Of a stretch of 64,000 bases of DNA, positions 11,301 to 23,754 are shown in pieces (within the stretch, counting starts at the first letter, position 1; each line of letters starts with the position of its first letter). The DNA comes from Takakia lepidozioides (lineage: Eukaryota; Streptophyta; Takakiopsida; Takakiales; Takakiaceae). The translations under genes and the position numbers were made by a program. The notes beneath the pieces are model-generated. The model searched no databases. It was given only the letters and a program-made list of their open reading frames with translations, and was not told the origin of the DNA. Location: contig CM060734.1 in the NCBI GenBank assembly GCA_030704615.1, forward strand, positions 35,356,042 through 35,420,041, read 5' to 3'.

Positions 11301-14300
11301 TGCGGTGTCTTGGTATGTGGCTACCATTACCATTAAAGCCTTCCCGGAGAATGACAGTTACAGGACTATGTCTTGTGGCAATTTGCTGACTGCAATGACA
11401 TCAGAATCACTTGGTAGGAGTAGCATTTGTGAGAAGCTTTATAAGAAGCTTAGTTTTTCCCGCATATTGAGATTTTGGCAATGACATCAGAATCGCTTGG
11501 TAGGAGGAGCATTTGTGAGAAACTTTATATGAAGTTAAGTAGTTTTCCCCCCATATTGAGATTGGCAGGGACATCTCTCAAGCCGAAGGCTGTTTTTTTG
11601 CATATGAGCCACAACAAGGGCCTTATGTCACCTTGGGAAGGATCCTCTATTGGAGTGTTAAACTCTACGTTTGGGGCATTGGAATGGGGTAGCTGTGTGC
11701 ACATCCTGCTCCGGCTGTGAGGCTGACAGTGGTGGAGACGGCTGCTGTTCTTCTCTTCTCTTGCGGTGGCACCCTGGAAAATTGCATAACCTTGCTTCTG
11801 GTATGATTTTTTGTTCTGGGACTGTGATGTTATGGAATTTGTGTCAGCTAATATTTTATTAGTTCCTCACTCTCTCTCAGGCTTAACACATGCACTTTTG
11901 CACATTCTACATTTGACAGACGAGCAGTGCCAGGAGGCTGTTCAGTACTAGGTTCATTACGATTCCTAGGTCCATACCTCAATCCTTGGCTGGTTGTGCA
12001 GGAGTGTTTGTTAGCTTTGGCTTGTGATGAGTGGCAGCATGTCGCCTCAGCAGCGCACTTGAATCTGGCAGTCATTATGAGGTTGGCGTCTGCAGAGGTG
12101 CAATGCAATCAAGCTTGCTTTTCTTCACAAAGAAACTCGCAGTGGTCCCGATGTAAGACCCGGTCAAAACTGCAGAAGGGATATCTGATCAAAGTACTTA
12201 AAAGGTACACTTAATGAGAGTAATCCTGTACTTTCAGTCCGATTTACCAACTTGAAAAGCTTATTTCCCTCGTCTCCATTGCTCAGCATTGTCATTTCTG
12301 TTTTCACGATACTACTTCTCTTGGCATATGAGGACATGTGAGACAATGTGATCTAAAGAATTGTACACAGACCATTCTCTGGGGGTGATTGCCGCCAGGA
12401 GGAGTCTTACCATATGATCCAAACGAAGTAGGATGGTTGCATGAGGTAGTCATCGCATTCTGCAGTTTGAAGTGCTACTCTTTGTGGTGTAGAAATCTGT
12501 CAATAGTTGAATGTATGAAACATTTTATATCTACTGTAAAGTGGGATTCTCATATTGACACTCTCCAGATAAGTTCCAAAGATGCACACAAAATGAAAAG
12601 GAAGGTAACTGGGGAGGTAACTTTGGGTGCAGGCTGTTGGATAGACTGCCACAAGCAATATTTGCAGGGAACGAGACCATGGCAGTACTTCATGCACGCC
12701 GTTTGGCTGCAGCGCTCTACTTTGTGGGGCCACAAGGGGTGTGCTCCTCTCTTCTTGACTCTCCGGTAATTTGAATTTGACTCCATCTCTGGTCACTATC
12801 ATCCAGGGATTTCTAAGGCTTCAGGTGGTAGCCCTCTATTTGAAAGGTCACTTGGGTAGGATGATACCTTGTAGAAGTTGTGGATACCTACTCACCTGCC
12901 CCATTATGAGGCAGTATCAACCAGGTGTTGAGAGCTCCGGAGGTTGACAAAGTACAGTCATTCATAGAGTTGTGCCTGTCAGGTTGTGATAAGCCTAAAA
13001 ATCACTCATACAACAATCATTTCTGATGGTGAAGTCCCTGTGGTGGTTACAGGAGGCATATGAACATTTTGTGCGGACTATGACACAGTGTTTGAGCTTT
13101 CAGTCAGCTTTCACTGGCTCCATCGATCTTTCCACCTTGGCTACTGTGCCACCATTGTCAGTCCGTATCCTCTCTGAGAACAAGGGGGATGGGATCACCA
13201 ATCAATCAGAAACTCAGCAAAGCCCTGGGAAACCAAATATGTTGCAGCAGCAGACTGCTAACCAAACTCTCCACGCTGATAATGGTCACCCACCCAGTCA
13301 AGAGACAGTGGCAGCAGAGCAGCTTCCACGCATGCCACCCTGGCTCACGCACCATTCCAGCAGACTCTATAGCACTATTGCTTGCATTCTCAGGCTTGCT
13401 GGCCTTTCTGCTATTTTGGGTAGGTTGAATCACTTGTTGTCTGCTGTCAAGATCTTAATTGCTCCCCCCAACCTAGCTCATATCAGTTTGGAGTTGGACT
13501 TCGTGTGTTGGACTGTAAATGTAAAGAGGTTTATGCTGACATTTTCAGGATTTGCGCATAGAGCAAGCTCCAACTGATCTGTAAGTGGACACTTGGAAAA
13601 GGCAAAGCGTTTGCCGCATTGTGATACATAGAATGTGTATAGAATGTGCAGAATGTATTAGAAACAAAGATTTGGGACTGAATCAAGGAAAATGCAGGTA
13701 GCAATGGTGGGACAGCTTTGAAGTGCCTTGTGGACACTCTCTTAGAGACATTGAGGCAAGCTGCTACTGAACTCGGTCGGCAGCAAGCTGGCACCATGGA
13801 TCTGGCCAGAAACCATGACAGTGGACAAGTGCAGCGTACCTCAGCCACTTCAGCCTGTGTGCTTAGTGAGCTCATCTATGGCGCCTCAGGGGCTTGGACC
13901 ACTGTCTTTATTGGAGGGCAATCTGTAGGAGCCCAGTGGTCTGAGGTAGGAAGACATCCTGCAGAAGAAGCAACTGGATCAATGGGTGACGAAGCAGACT
14001 GGGTGAAGGGTTTATACTTTAGTGGTGGTTATCAGCATGAACAGTGGCAGCAGACCAACAGAATCGAAGTCACAGCATGCCTCCATGAGTGTGTGGGTGA
14101 AATATTACATGACTATCTTGCCCCTGAGATCTGGGAGCTGCCCATTGATGCTACGTCGGCTTCTTACATGAATGTTCCTAACAGAGATCTGCAACTTTTA
14201 CACATTCTTCAAGATAATTCTATGCTTCAGCAGGTGTTGCCTTTTAAACCTTGCTGGTATTTCCTCTATTTTAGGACTCTCATGCTTCTAGCCACTCTGT

Positions 14301-17300
14301 TAATTATAAAAGTATTAGTTGCTTTCATGTATTTGAGAGAACTATGTGATCTATGTGCAGGTTTTGGTGGAAGGTGTAGGCGTGTTTGGAGTGGCACTTG
14401 GTCGTTCATTTGAGGATGGAGGATACTTGGCACTAGTTCTGTACGCTTTACTGGAGAAGCTGGGATCTATTAATCAGAGTGTTCATGATGCTGCAGATAT
14501 TGCCCTACGTGCCATCTGCTTCCACTGTGGCTATCAATCTGTAAGACAAACCTGGCCCTTTCTACCTCCCTAGATTTGCAGCCAGTGCACTAAAACTTAA
14601 CAGTTATCACATGTTTCATTTGGAGCACGATGCATGTGAGTTTCCTGTGGGAATTGCCAGGGGAGAGTTAATGTGATCGTGTTGGGTCAACCTTATGATT
14701 GGATTATTATTTAGAAACAGCTATTGTGCTATGCAAATGCCTTTCTCAGGTTATAGCTCTCGGGTCAGAAATGGTGAAAGCAGGGAAATAACTGGTGCTG
14801 CATGTCTGATGTCAAGTAGGAGCAAGCTTGATGATGTGGAAAATTTCTGTGGGCCATCAAGTAGACTAAAGATGGTTGAAGGAGGTTGCAGTTTGGGTGT
14901 ATCATTGCTGAAAAGCTCCTCTACCTGTTATCTGACTCTCGGTGGATGGTAGGAGTGTCACCCTAGTTGTAGCTTCTTTGTACTAAAGGACTGGAAGTTG
15001 GTGAATTCAGGTGAGGGAGCTGGTAGTACGCAACATGGATTATGTTGTAGATTCGTTGTGTCGGCAGCTGCGGCATATAGCACTGTACCCTCATGCCCCG
15101 TCTCTGTTGGCAGCTATCCTTCGCCACACAGGAGCTGCCCCCGACCTACTGCCCCTTCTTGAAGAACCTGTAAGCACCCAGCCTCTTCTATGTGCTAAGA
15201 ACTTCAACTTAGGAACACCATCCTCTGACTTCAGAGCAACATCATTTTCAACTATTCTGTATGTCTTTTTGGTAACTTCCTTAGCAGCTTGTGCATGCAA
15301 GTATATTTCCGGGTTATTAATGTGTTTCAAGGTACTCGTCCTGCTCCTCTCAGCTCTAAGGAGGGCACATCTAATGTCCTCCTGTCAACATCATTGTAAT
15401 TCTTGTCTGTGTTGCAGAATGGCTTGGTATGAACCCGTAAAACTGTACATTAACAGTGTCCGTTTTACACCGTTGCTGTGTAAATTTGGAACATTGATAG
15501 TAATCAATACGCTGTTCGAACAGTCTTATAACAATGGACTTGATTTTGGGACCACATGCAGATGCGTGGCATTGTCTTGGAGCTGGAGGTTATCGCAAGG
15601 CAGAATCATCCCCGATACACTCTGCCTCTTTTAAGGGTATGTGAAGCCCCTTTTGTGAGGAACTTGAGAAACCAACTCAACCTACTGTTGGGAGTAAGTT
15701 CATTCTTGAATATGCCCAACAGTGGAGTAGTCTCGGTTCATAAATCAACTAAGTGAGTTAAGTAGTTGGCTGTTTGGCTGTTTTCACACTAGATAGCACT
15801 ATGATGTGTTGATGGTTGTCTTGCAACATAGTGAATGCATACTCTTTAGGTGTTGAAAGATTACACTCGAGTAGGTTTTGATAATTTTGGCGCTCTTCTG
15901 CCATATGCACAAGGAGGCTGCTGTTTCTCAATGCATTCTGTATGTAGGGTTGTCTTCCATTTGTATTATGTTGGTCAGGGCTAGTTTTATGGTTGAATTT
16001 GCGTGAGTTTGATCCTCTCTGGCAGTGGCATCATTGACCAGTTAATCTCACATGTGTACAGGCGCTGCGGGAAATAGCAAAGGCAGTGCGGCTGGAAGGT
16101 GGGGATATGCTATCGAAAGCCTCAGAGGCTGTTGCCCTGTGCCAATTGACTTTGAAGAGGGATGTTGATGTCAACAGGTTTCACGTGGACAGCTATCAGA
16201 GTGTACGGTTGATGCAGCATGCAGCTGAGCAGGGCACTCAAAATCCCAGCTCTTCCACTGGTACAATGATGGCTTCACTTTTCTTATGTTGTTGGTATGA
16301 GAGGTCAGAAGATTTTTGACTGGGTTACTCATCAAAGAGGTTCAAACTCTCAGCCTGATATTGCCATGTTGTTAAGTGACGGTATTACTGAGGTTGCAAG
16401 GAGTACCTTAAGAAGAAGTGGGCGTGGCTACACTGATGCATTTACCTTTTCTGGATGAAGTAGGTACCGAGGAAGGCTTTCAAAGCATGGAGCATAGACC
16501 AGAAGCGGGTGGGCCTGATATAGATGAGATGATCACAGAAATCCAGGATAGACAGAGACGGCAGTGCTCAGTGACAGCGTTGGCCACCTCGTGCCTTCAT
16601 GCCTGTTCACCTCTCTTGGCTTCCAGGGAGTCACATACATGCCTTCTTGCTCTTGACACCATTGAGGTGGGTTTGATCTATCTTTGATTTGTCTTTCCAA
16701 ATCATCCACAGAATTTCTGCAAGATCAAAAAGAAAGGTTGGGATGGACTGTAATCAAGCCATATTCACATCTCATAAAACAGTACCTGCCCTTCAAATCA
16801 TTTAGGCACATTTTGGCGTACCACAAGCAGAGTTAAGTAATAAAATATTTTGTGGATGCTTCTTAGTGCAAACCTTCCCTGGCAGTGCACAGGATATCTC
16901 TGCAGCTGCTGTGCTCAAAAATTTGATTTATGTTATACCACCCACAGTGAAGACCCAGTTGTAGAATCAGAGCAGCCAAATGGCTGCTGCTCAAACTCTA
17001 CATTTTTCTGACCAGAAACTGCTCCAATCAGAGCCATGGTTATGTATTGGCACAGGAGGGTTTCTTTGTCCCATGATCTTTTGACTTGCCAGATAATAAT
17101 TGAACGTCCTTTTAAGTATATGTGATGGAAGACAATGCCTCCTGTTAGTCAGTTTTGGGGTAGCAATGAGTAAGGGGGGCAATGGGAGGGCAGGATGGAG
17201 TAGCAGCGCTGTCGGACATAGAGGCAGCATTTTCTTATCTACAAGCACAACGCAACATGATTAAAGAGTTCCTTAAAAATGGAGAGGGTGCTCCCAATGA

Positions 17301-18610
17301 TTCTATCGGCTCCGATGGCAGTGAGGGGACAAATAACTTGCTGCCAGCTATGCATCGTGTATGGCCACATCTGGTACCTTGTTTGCGTCACAGCCAGCCT
17401 TCGGTAATCTCTCCTTTTTCCTTTTCTTCTCCACCAAATTGCGTGTAGATCCTCAGCCACAGGGCTCCTGCATGATGTTGTAAGAAGGACATTTGTCCAG
17501 GTCTCTAATCAAGTCCTTCAGATCTTGTTTTCCTAACTGCACTAAGGTGGATCAATTCCAAAGTTGAAATTTTTTAAAGCTATGTCTCACACAGGTTAGA
17601 CGGTGGGGGACATGAGCACAGGTGATTGAGCGCGCACTGGCTGTCATTGCCAGTGTTGCCAATGACTGTGGAGGACAATTTTTCGCACGCCGCATCGAAC
17701 AGGATGCTCTACCTCTCTTCGTAAAGCTACTGCGCGAAGGCCCTACCCAGTACATGGTGCGGCCGTCTGATATGTCAAGACCGAAGTCAAGCCAAGAGCT
17801 CATGATTCTAAGAGGACAAGGTACTGACCGCCGGGAGACTGGGACGTCTCCAGCTGCAGTTCTCAAAGTGCAGCAGGCTGTGCTGAAGTGCATAACTGTG
17901 ATTGCTGGTAGGAAGAAAAGTGCACCAGCAATGGATGCTGCGTATGGGCCACTAGTGGCATGGGTTGTGGGCCTGGCTTGCAGGGTCCAGGCATTATGGC
18001 AAGCTGCATCGGATGCTCTTGTTGCTCTCTCCAATATAGACGCCGATCTCGTTTGGGTGCTTGTGGCTGATCTAGCATATGGTATGCACTCCTTTACATC
18101 ATTATGTGTGCACTTGTCTGATTCACAGGGCCTTCTAGATGGGGGGTGTGAGGTTGGGGGCTCACTGATTTTAAAGGTTTGAAGGTGTTCGATTGATCAA
18201 TAGTTCTTGTTCGTTAGTGCCTGCAACTCACGAACTTGTTGAATGCATTAATATTTTCCCCACTGGGTGGTCAAGTTTGTACATATTCTTAGAGTGAATA
18301 GTTGACATGCTTTGATGTGGATCACAAATGTACCTCATGGAGGGATTGGTGTCTAAAATGAGTTTGTTGTTCCACCCCTATGTTCGCCGACAGCCCCTAC
18401 TAGCTGACTATTTTAGCACAAACTGCAGGTGGGCATCAAGACATCAAGCCACCTGCAGAAGAATTTCCGGGCTTCAGCCAAATTTTTCCTCCGTTGCTCT
18501 CATCAAAGGATGCAATGTGCATGCAATATTCAGGCCTTGATGGCAAGGACAGTTTTGACACAAAAGCAGCACAGCAATTGCTTACAAAGCTGGAGTCTTC
18601 TCAACAATGA
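8304..18610 (+). CDS. TTI1: TELO2-interacting protein 1 (TTI1), HEAT-repeat scaffold
   Basis: Eighteen exons: 8304-8479, 9174-9363, 9688-10035, 10394-10483, 10697-11224, 11693-11800, 12002-12081, 12633-12765, 13053-13419, 13698-14233, 14361-14540, 15011-15169, 15562-15636, 16062-16260, 16464-16666, 17194-17403, 17622-18081, 18429-18610. They sum to 4224 nt, 1407 aa, with every phase closing. TTI1 joins TELO2 and TTI2 in the TTT co-chaperone that stabilises PIKK kinases (TOR, ATM, ATR). Diagnostic blocks are SPAEASEEFRHGV (exon 3), NETMAVLHARRLAAALYFVGPQG (exon 8, split here by no intron), DSLCRQLRHIALYPHAP with LLPLLEEP (exon 12), LLPAMHRVWPHLVPCLRH (exon 16), CGGQFFARR (exon 17) and the C-terminal FPGFSQIFPPLLSS. 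The protein is mostly alpha-helical HEAT repeats with low-complexity loops. Exon joins at 10394 and 13419/13698 were chosen because they keep phase; a cDNA would settle the few weaker sites. Confidence 0.9.
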
Positions 18611-19428
18611 TCCTACCGCCATTCACTGCTTGTTACTGAGGAGTTTTTCCAATGGTTTGGTAAACTAAAGTACATGTAAAGACCTGTGACCATCTCACTG
18701 GGCTCAAAAATCTGCTCAACCTGCCCATCAGAACTTGACGTATTGTGTGCTTTTGAGTGAAGTTGAGATGAGTCATTCTCCTTTGTCAAATAGACTATTC
18801 TTTGAGGCTTTGTTGACTGTATATACATGTGGAATACGGGCATAGAAAGACATCCGCTTCAGCCACAGAGGAAGAGTTCCGAGAGCCAGTTAATTTTGAC
18901 ATGTTAATGGCACATTATCTCCTAGGAATTTTGCTGATGGAAGGATCATCATTATCATCAGGACCATCTCAACTGATTAAACCAAACCCTAGGAAGTGCT
19001 TGGATAGGCATGCTCTGAGCTGCACATCGTTCCATTGTCTGCGAGGGCACCCGCATGTTATTGTGTTGTCAAAAACCGGGGAAGTTGGAAACCTGCTAAT
19101 TCTCGTCCTAGTCAACAGGCTTTACTTTCTCAGCTTTCCTGATCCTTACTATGCTTGCTTTTTCAGACCAAGCTTTCAGGCAGGATCAACTTATGAATCT
19201 CACAAGTGCCTACCTAAATTGTGACTGTAGCCTTTCAAGTTCATCAGAAAGGCTACTAATAACTACATGGGCAATGTTGTCAAAATCATGTAATGCAACA
19301 AAATTTGATGGCAGTAACGATTTTTCATGCCAAAAGAATGTCTGCGAGCTGCCAAAACAGAGATGACCCTGGTGCAAGGCAAACCAAAAGAGGCACACAA
19401 CTTGGATATTCAGCCAGATCGCGCTGGA
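18611..19428. other. Convergent intergenic region TTI1 / L-galactose dehydrogenase
   Basis: Contains the 3' ends of both genes. The short ORFs here show no family similarity. No repeat or RNA gene was recognised. Confidence 0.5.
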
Positions 19429-21613
19429 TCAATTGTTTTCTTCCCTCCCACTGGCCCATGTTACATTCTTCACAGGCCGTAAAATTTGCTCTACTTCTTG
19501 TAGAAGCTGTTCATCACAGTTTTCACCTTGCTCTACTTCAATGGCTGCCTTCACATTTTCTCTCACCTGAACATTGCCACCAGGCCCTGATTTTAGCACT
19601 CTCTGCAATTGCCATATTCTGGTCTGAATCAAGTTTCAAATCCCAATTGCGGCTCTTCGTCACCTCTTTTCAACAAAGTCTCATTTGAACTCAACAGAAA
19701 ACGACATAATCAGAGGAAAAAAGATCTGTCACTGTGCTTCTGAACTCCAGCCAACTTTCGTACACAGCGAGTTGCTTCTGACAAACACAACACTTGAGAG
19801 ATAGTGGAGATGGTGTTTAAGAGAAACCTGCTCAACAGAGTTCATGCCGACTAAAGTGGTAGCAATGTTGCTGTTCCTCATGGCATATTGGAGTGCAAGT
19901 TTTGCTATGCTCTTACCCTTCCCCTTGCATAACTCAGTCACAGTGTTGCAGGCCACCTGCCAACAACAATTTTGGGTCAACAAGTGATGTTCGAAAGATC
20001 TCTCTTCTCTCTCAACAGAGAGAAGAGAGAGAAGAGAGAGCAGAAAAGACACAGCAATAAGAATGTACTCATAAGACGTTCTTTGCCATAGTACACAGCA
20101 TTAGAGATAGAAAGAGAGAATACCTTAACCTCTGGAGGTGCAGGGTGCCATTCAGGAGGACCCTGTTCTGTTAAGAGCCCCATGGAGAGGGGCGAGGCAC
20201 TGATGATGCCCACACCCTTCTCCTGCAAGTAGGGCACCAACTGCAGCAACGAAGTGTCATTCAGGCTATGGTGGCAGTAGGAGAGCACCACCTCCACTGT
20301 CCCCCGTGGAACTCTGTTGAGCACATACTGGAAGATGGGCAAGGGTAGGCCAGAGATGCCAATGTGCCGGATTTTGCCTGACTCCTTCAGCTTTTGCAGT
20401 GCTGGTATGGTTTCTGTCACAATCTACAACCACACCCAAGGATCCAGACAGATGCTCATTGATCCTGAAATAAACCTGCATTAGTTAGCTAAACTACCCA
20501 ACCATGTGTGTGTGCTGAGATGGCAACTGCTTCAGCACAAGGTTTTATAGAAAATTTCAGAGAACATCAAGAAACCTACACAGCACAACCTTCTGTTCAA
20601 GGAGCAGACCTTCAACAAGTGGGTACCTGTACCCCAAACCGACACTGCGGAAAATTACAGATGAATTCCTCTCTCTGCAATTCAGAGAGGCTTTTGCTAA
20701 ACGGGGCAAAACCAAAGAGTAGACAATTGACTGAAGATTATGAGCTATCTTTGATTATATCGTAGGCGAGTAAGCCAAACTCAACAACATCCATTACTGA
20801 TCAAGCAACAGACCCAGGATATTGTCACATGTACCTACCAAAAACCCAGAGATTTACGACAACTGCACGTTCAGCCACTGGACTACTGCTTCCATTAATT
20901 TTTCTCTTTGCCACTCACGTGAAACACGGGTAGAGAAGGAGATTGGTGTTGCCTGATCAAGGGGCTCAAACTCGATGTCATGGCAGTGGATGAGATCCAC
21001 ATATGTGACATTCAAGCGCTGCAAGCTCTCCTCCACACTACGAGTAACGCGTTCGGCACTGAAATCGAAGCCTGACCCATAGCGCCCACACTTGGTCGAA
21101 AGCACGTACGCCTCCCTCGGGATGGGAATAGTTTTTAACGCTTTCCCAAGCACTTTCTCAGCGAGCGTGTCGCCATAGTATCTGAAAATCCACATTACCA
21201 TTAGCAAATTTTGACAGCCCCAAATCTATCACAGCTTCTATCTCACCCCACCAACTCAGCAGCATGCCCACAAACTCTGTCTTTCCTCTCCAACATAAAG
21301 CACTTTGGAATTTTTCTCTTTGTTATTATCTGCTCCTTCCAGAGCATATTGCCAGGGTGCAATCCACGCCGGTGGTGGAATGCCCTGGTAAGCGAGGGCG
21401 GTGCATTCCACATAAAAAATAGAACATACAAACATCCACGTACGGGGAGACATCGAAGAAGTTAATTCCAAGCCGCGCAGCTTCATGCACACTGGCGATG
21501 GCATCCTCCTCTTTCACACACCCAAAAATATTCCCCAGAGGTGATGCGCCGAATCCCAGGCTACTCACCTTCAGCCCTGTACCACCCAAATCTCTCAATC
21601 CAAGCCCCGCCAT
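19429..21613 (-). CDS. L-galactose dehydrogenase (aldo-keto reductase)
   Basis: Five exons on the minus strand: 21613-21444, 21181-20953, 20423-20124, 19956-19828, 19566-19429. They give 321 aa (Arabidopsis enzyme about 319). The enzyme oxidises L-galactose to L-galactono-1,4-lactone with NAD in the cytosol, the penultimate step of Smirnoff-Wheeler ascorbate synthesis. Visible features are LRDLGGTGLKVSSLGFGASPLG, the AKR catalytic Asp and Tyr (FFDVSP-YYG), Lys (STKCGRY) and His (LIHCHDIEF), and the family-specific ISASPLSMGLLTEQGPPEWHP. The exon 1 donor GTACGT at 21443 leaves phase 2 and restores SPYYGD. Intron 2 starts GC, not GT (CAG|GCAACA at 20952), and phase 0 then gives LDQ-IVTETIPALQ exactly as in the family. 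The ORF continuing past 21444 and past 20953 is intronic. Confidence 0.93.
20951..20952 (-). other. Non-canonical GC splice donor of L-galactose dehydrogenase intron 2
   Basis: On the minus strand the exon ends LDQ (CAG) and is followed by GCAACA. No GT donor within about 50 nt keeps the frame, while the GC site joins in phase 0 to an acceptor TAG before IVTETIP. GC-AG introns are a known minor class. This one lacks the usual AAGT after GC. Confidence 0.75.
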
Positions 21614-22262
21614 CTCTCTCACTCTTACCAATTCCCTTCTCTTCAGAAGAATTCTCTTACAGAAGATCCAGAGAAACACTCAGATTGCAGAGCTCCTCTC
21701 CTCCTCCTCACTGTGTTCTGATCCTTTGTATGTGTCGGAGTATGCCGGCTGCCACTTGGCCCTTCCAACAGCGGAAGGAGTACATCCATCCTCAAACATT
21801 ACATCCACATATCATCTATCCACTCTATTGCTGGAGTAATGTATTTTAATTCCGGATTATTTTGGCAGAAGATATTCCTGACATAGGTGGGCCCACGTGG
21901 CCAGTGCCATCTTTCAATTAGGTTTAGGGTTTCTGTATGGGAGCAACCGGGACCGGGGCGAGGTTCGGGCTGGGGTTTGCAGGCTCGGGCGTGGAGGTTT
22001 TTGTGTGCGGGGCTGCCCTGCCCGGGGGGATATCCGACGGTGACGATGCGCGGATATGTAGAGAGGAAGAGAGCGAAGTCCTCTTCGGGAACCTCCTCAG
22101 TTGGGTTGCATAGAAGCCGGCCTCGCAGAAGAGGGGGAGAGCAAGCCGCCATAGCCAAACTGCTCGCTCCTGCCTCTCATTTTGGCCGTCAGACTGCTGT
22201 GCGGGTTCAGGTGTGGGTGCATTCGGGGCGAGTGTGAGGCGGCAGGTGGTGGGCGGATTACC
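21614..22262. promoter_or_regulatory. Divergent promoter region, L-galactose dehydrogenase / GR-RBP
   Basis: 649 bp between opposite start codons. Contains one telo-box-like motif (see separate entry). It becomes G/C-rich towards the RNA-binding-protein gene. Confidence 0.45.
21918..21933 (+). promoter_or_regulatory. Telo-box-like element (TTTAGGGTTT)
   Basis: The run TTAGGTTTAGGGTTTC contains the plant telomere-repeat core. Such telo-boxes are known in promoters of plant translation and RNA-processing genes. Here it lies 330 bp before the glycine-rich RNA-binding protein ATG. Function is inferred from position. Confidence 0.45.
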
Positions 22263-23754
22263 ATGGCGTATTTTGCAAAGCTGGGCGGTGTGATGCGCCA
22301 GTCTGTGGCGCGCTCCATGTTGCTGCAAAATGGAGCTGGAGCCGCAGCTCTGCCTGCTGTGTATCTCTTGCAGCGCGGCATGTCTTCGCATAAGCTCTTC
22401 GTTGGGGGTGGGTTGTCTCTTTGCTCTCATTCTTCTAAACCCTATTTTTTCTCCTCCTGCACCTCCTGTTGCACTTTTGCGCTCTGTAAGGTAGCACCTC
22501 GCGAAGGGGAGTCGGGGTGGGGTTGGAGGAGAGGTTGCAAGGGGGAAAAAGGGGGCGGAGTGAGACGTGGTGCAGACGACGTGGTACGGTTGTTTGTGTA
22601 GGAGAACCCTCACGGCCTATCATTTCTTCGGCTCTCACTGCGGAGTCGCTGTTAGAGCTTTTCAAGCGCTTGGTAATTTGTGTTTGATGTAAATTGGTGT
22701 GGTTAGCTGTAGGGAGTTCTCTTTGAACATACAGCTGTGCGTGCGGCCCGTTGTCTAACAGCAACGTTTCCTGTTGGCTAATGTAGGCCTTGCCTGGGGA
22801 ACTGATGAGACAAGTCTCAGGGACGCCTTCTCATCTTTTGGTGAAGTGACTGAAGGTGCGTCAGATACATGCATGTGTTGACATTCTCGTTTTCCTAGGG
22901 CCTGAAGTAGTGCTTCAGGCGTGTTGTATCATGCATTCTTAAAACCTGAGGTGGCTGATGAAATTGCAGAGTTTACATTTGATGTACGTCCTTGTTGAGG
23001 CCGTTAGTGGTGAGGGCTTCGTCGCCTTCTTTGCCTTCTTCCTTTGTCTTTCTTGACATTTGCACGTTGGCTTTTTTGCAGTCAAAATTATCTGTGATAG
23101 GGACACTGGTAGGTCCAGGGGTTTTGGGTTTGTGAGCTTCAGTTCCGACAAAGAGGCCGAAGCCGCCCTCCAAGAGATGGATGGCCGGGTAAGTTCACTT
23201 TTTGTGAGGCTCCCACGCGTCGTCCATGTTACACCTTTTTCCTCATTTGATGTTTGCATGTGAGTCCCGGATTTGCTATATCGCTCTCTCAGGTTTGTGG
23301 GTTCTACAGAGTATCACTGTTATTCATTCTATTCTTGTTTAGCGTTTCGTTGGTAGGGGTTGTCAAGTTGAAGGTTTCAGAGTGAAGTTTTATCCTTGTG
23401 GGGAGGCTTTGAGTCCTGCTCTGCCAGGACGGGTAGTGGTGTATCAGGTGTTAGTTGGCAACAGATGTGTTGAGTAACTAGGGATGATGTGCAATGCAGG
23501 AGTTGGCAGGCCGGTCCATTCGGGTGGATTACGCCACAGAAAGATCTGGTGGTGGTATGTCACGTGGGTTTGGGTCTACCAGCGGTGGGTATGGGGGTGG
23601 TTCAGCATATGGTGGTGGCCCTTCAGGCTATGGCTCTGGTGGTGGTCTACCATATGGGGGTGGCCCTTCAAGTGGAGGTATACCTCCACCACTCCGTGAT
23701 GACGAAGGCGAAGAAGGTAGTAACTTAGGTGGCAGCAACTGGAGGGGAATGTAA
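22263..23754 (+). CDS. Glycine-rich RNA-binding protein, probably mitochondrial
   Basis: Four exons: 22263-22407, 22787-22855, 23082-23188, 23500-23754, 191 aa. Residues 1 to about 42 are Arg/Ala/Ser-rich without acids ([20 protein letters not shown]), a likely mitochondrial presequence. One RRM follows, with RNP2 (KLFVGGLAW) split by intron 1 and RNP1 (RGFGFVSF) in exon 3. The C-terminus is a Gly/Ser/Tyr-rich tail (repeats of GYGGG and YGGGPS) ending in an acidic segment and NWRGM. This is the architecture of plant GR-RBP/GRP2 proteins, which bind organellar RNA and are often cold-induced and involved in editing or splicing. All introns are GT-AG with phases 1, 1 and 0. The ORFs overlapping exon 4 in other frames are shadows of the glycine repeat. 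Confidence 0.92.

Noticed and set aside
13553-13592. Extra TTI1 exon between the exons ending at 13419 and starting at 13698 (TTTCAG|GATTTGCGC… before GTAAGT)
   Set aside because: It reads well only in a phase that does not fit the exon before or after. The direct join 13419 to 13698 restores a Gly codon and the frame without it.
20010-20045. GA-rich microsatellite in an L-galactose dehydrogenase intron
   Set aside because: Short simple repeat, common in plant introns. Not worth a feature.
20881-20952. Read-through of L-galactose dehydrogenase exon 2 to a later GT donor
   Set aside because: Later GT sites leave phase 1 or break the conserved LDQ-IVTETIPALQ junction.
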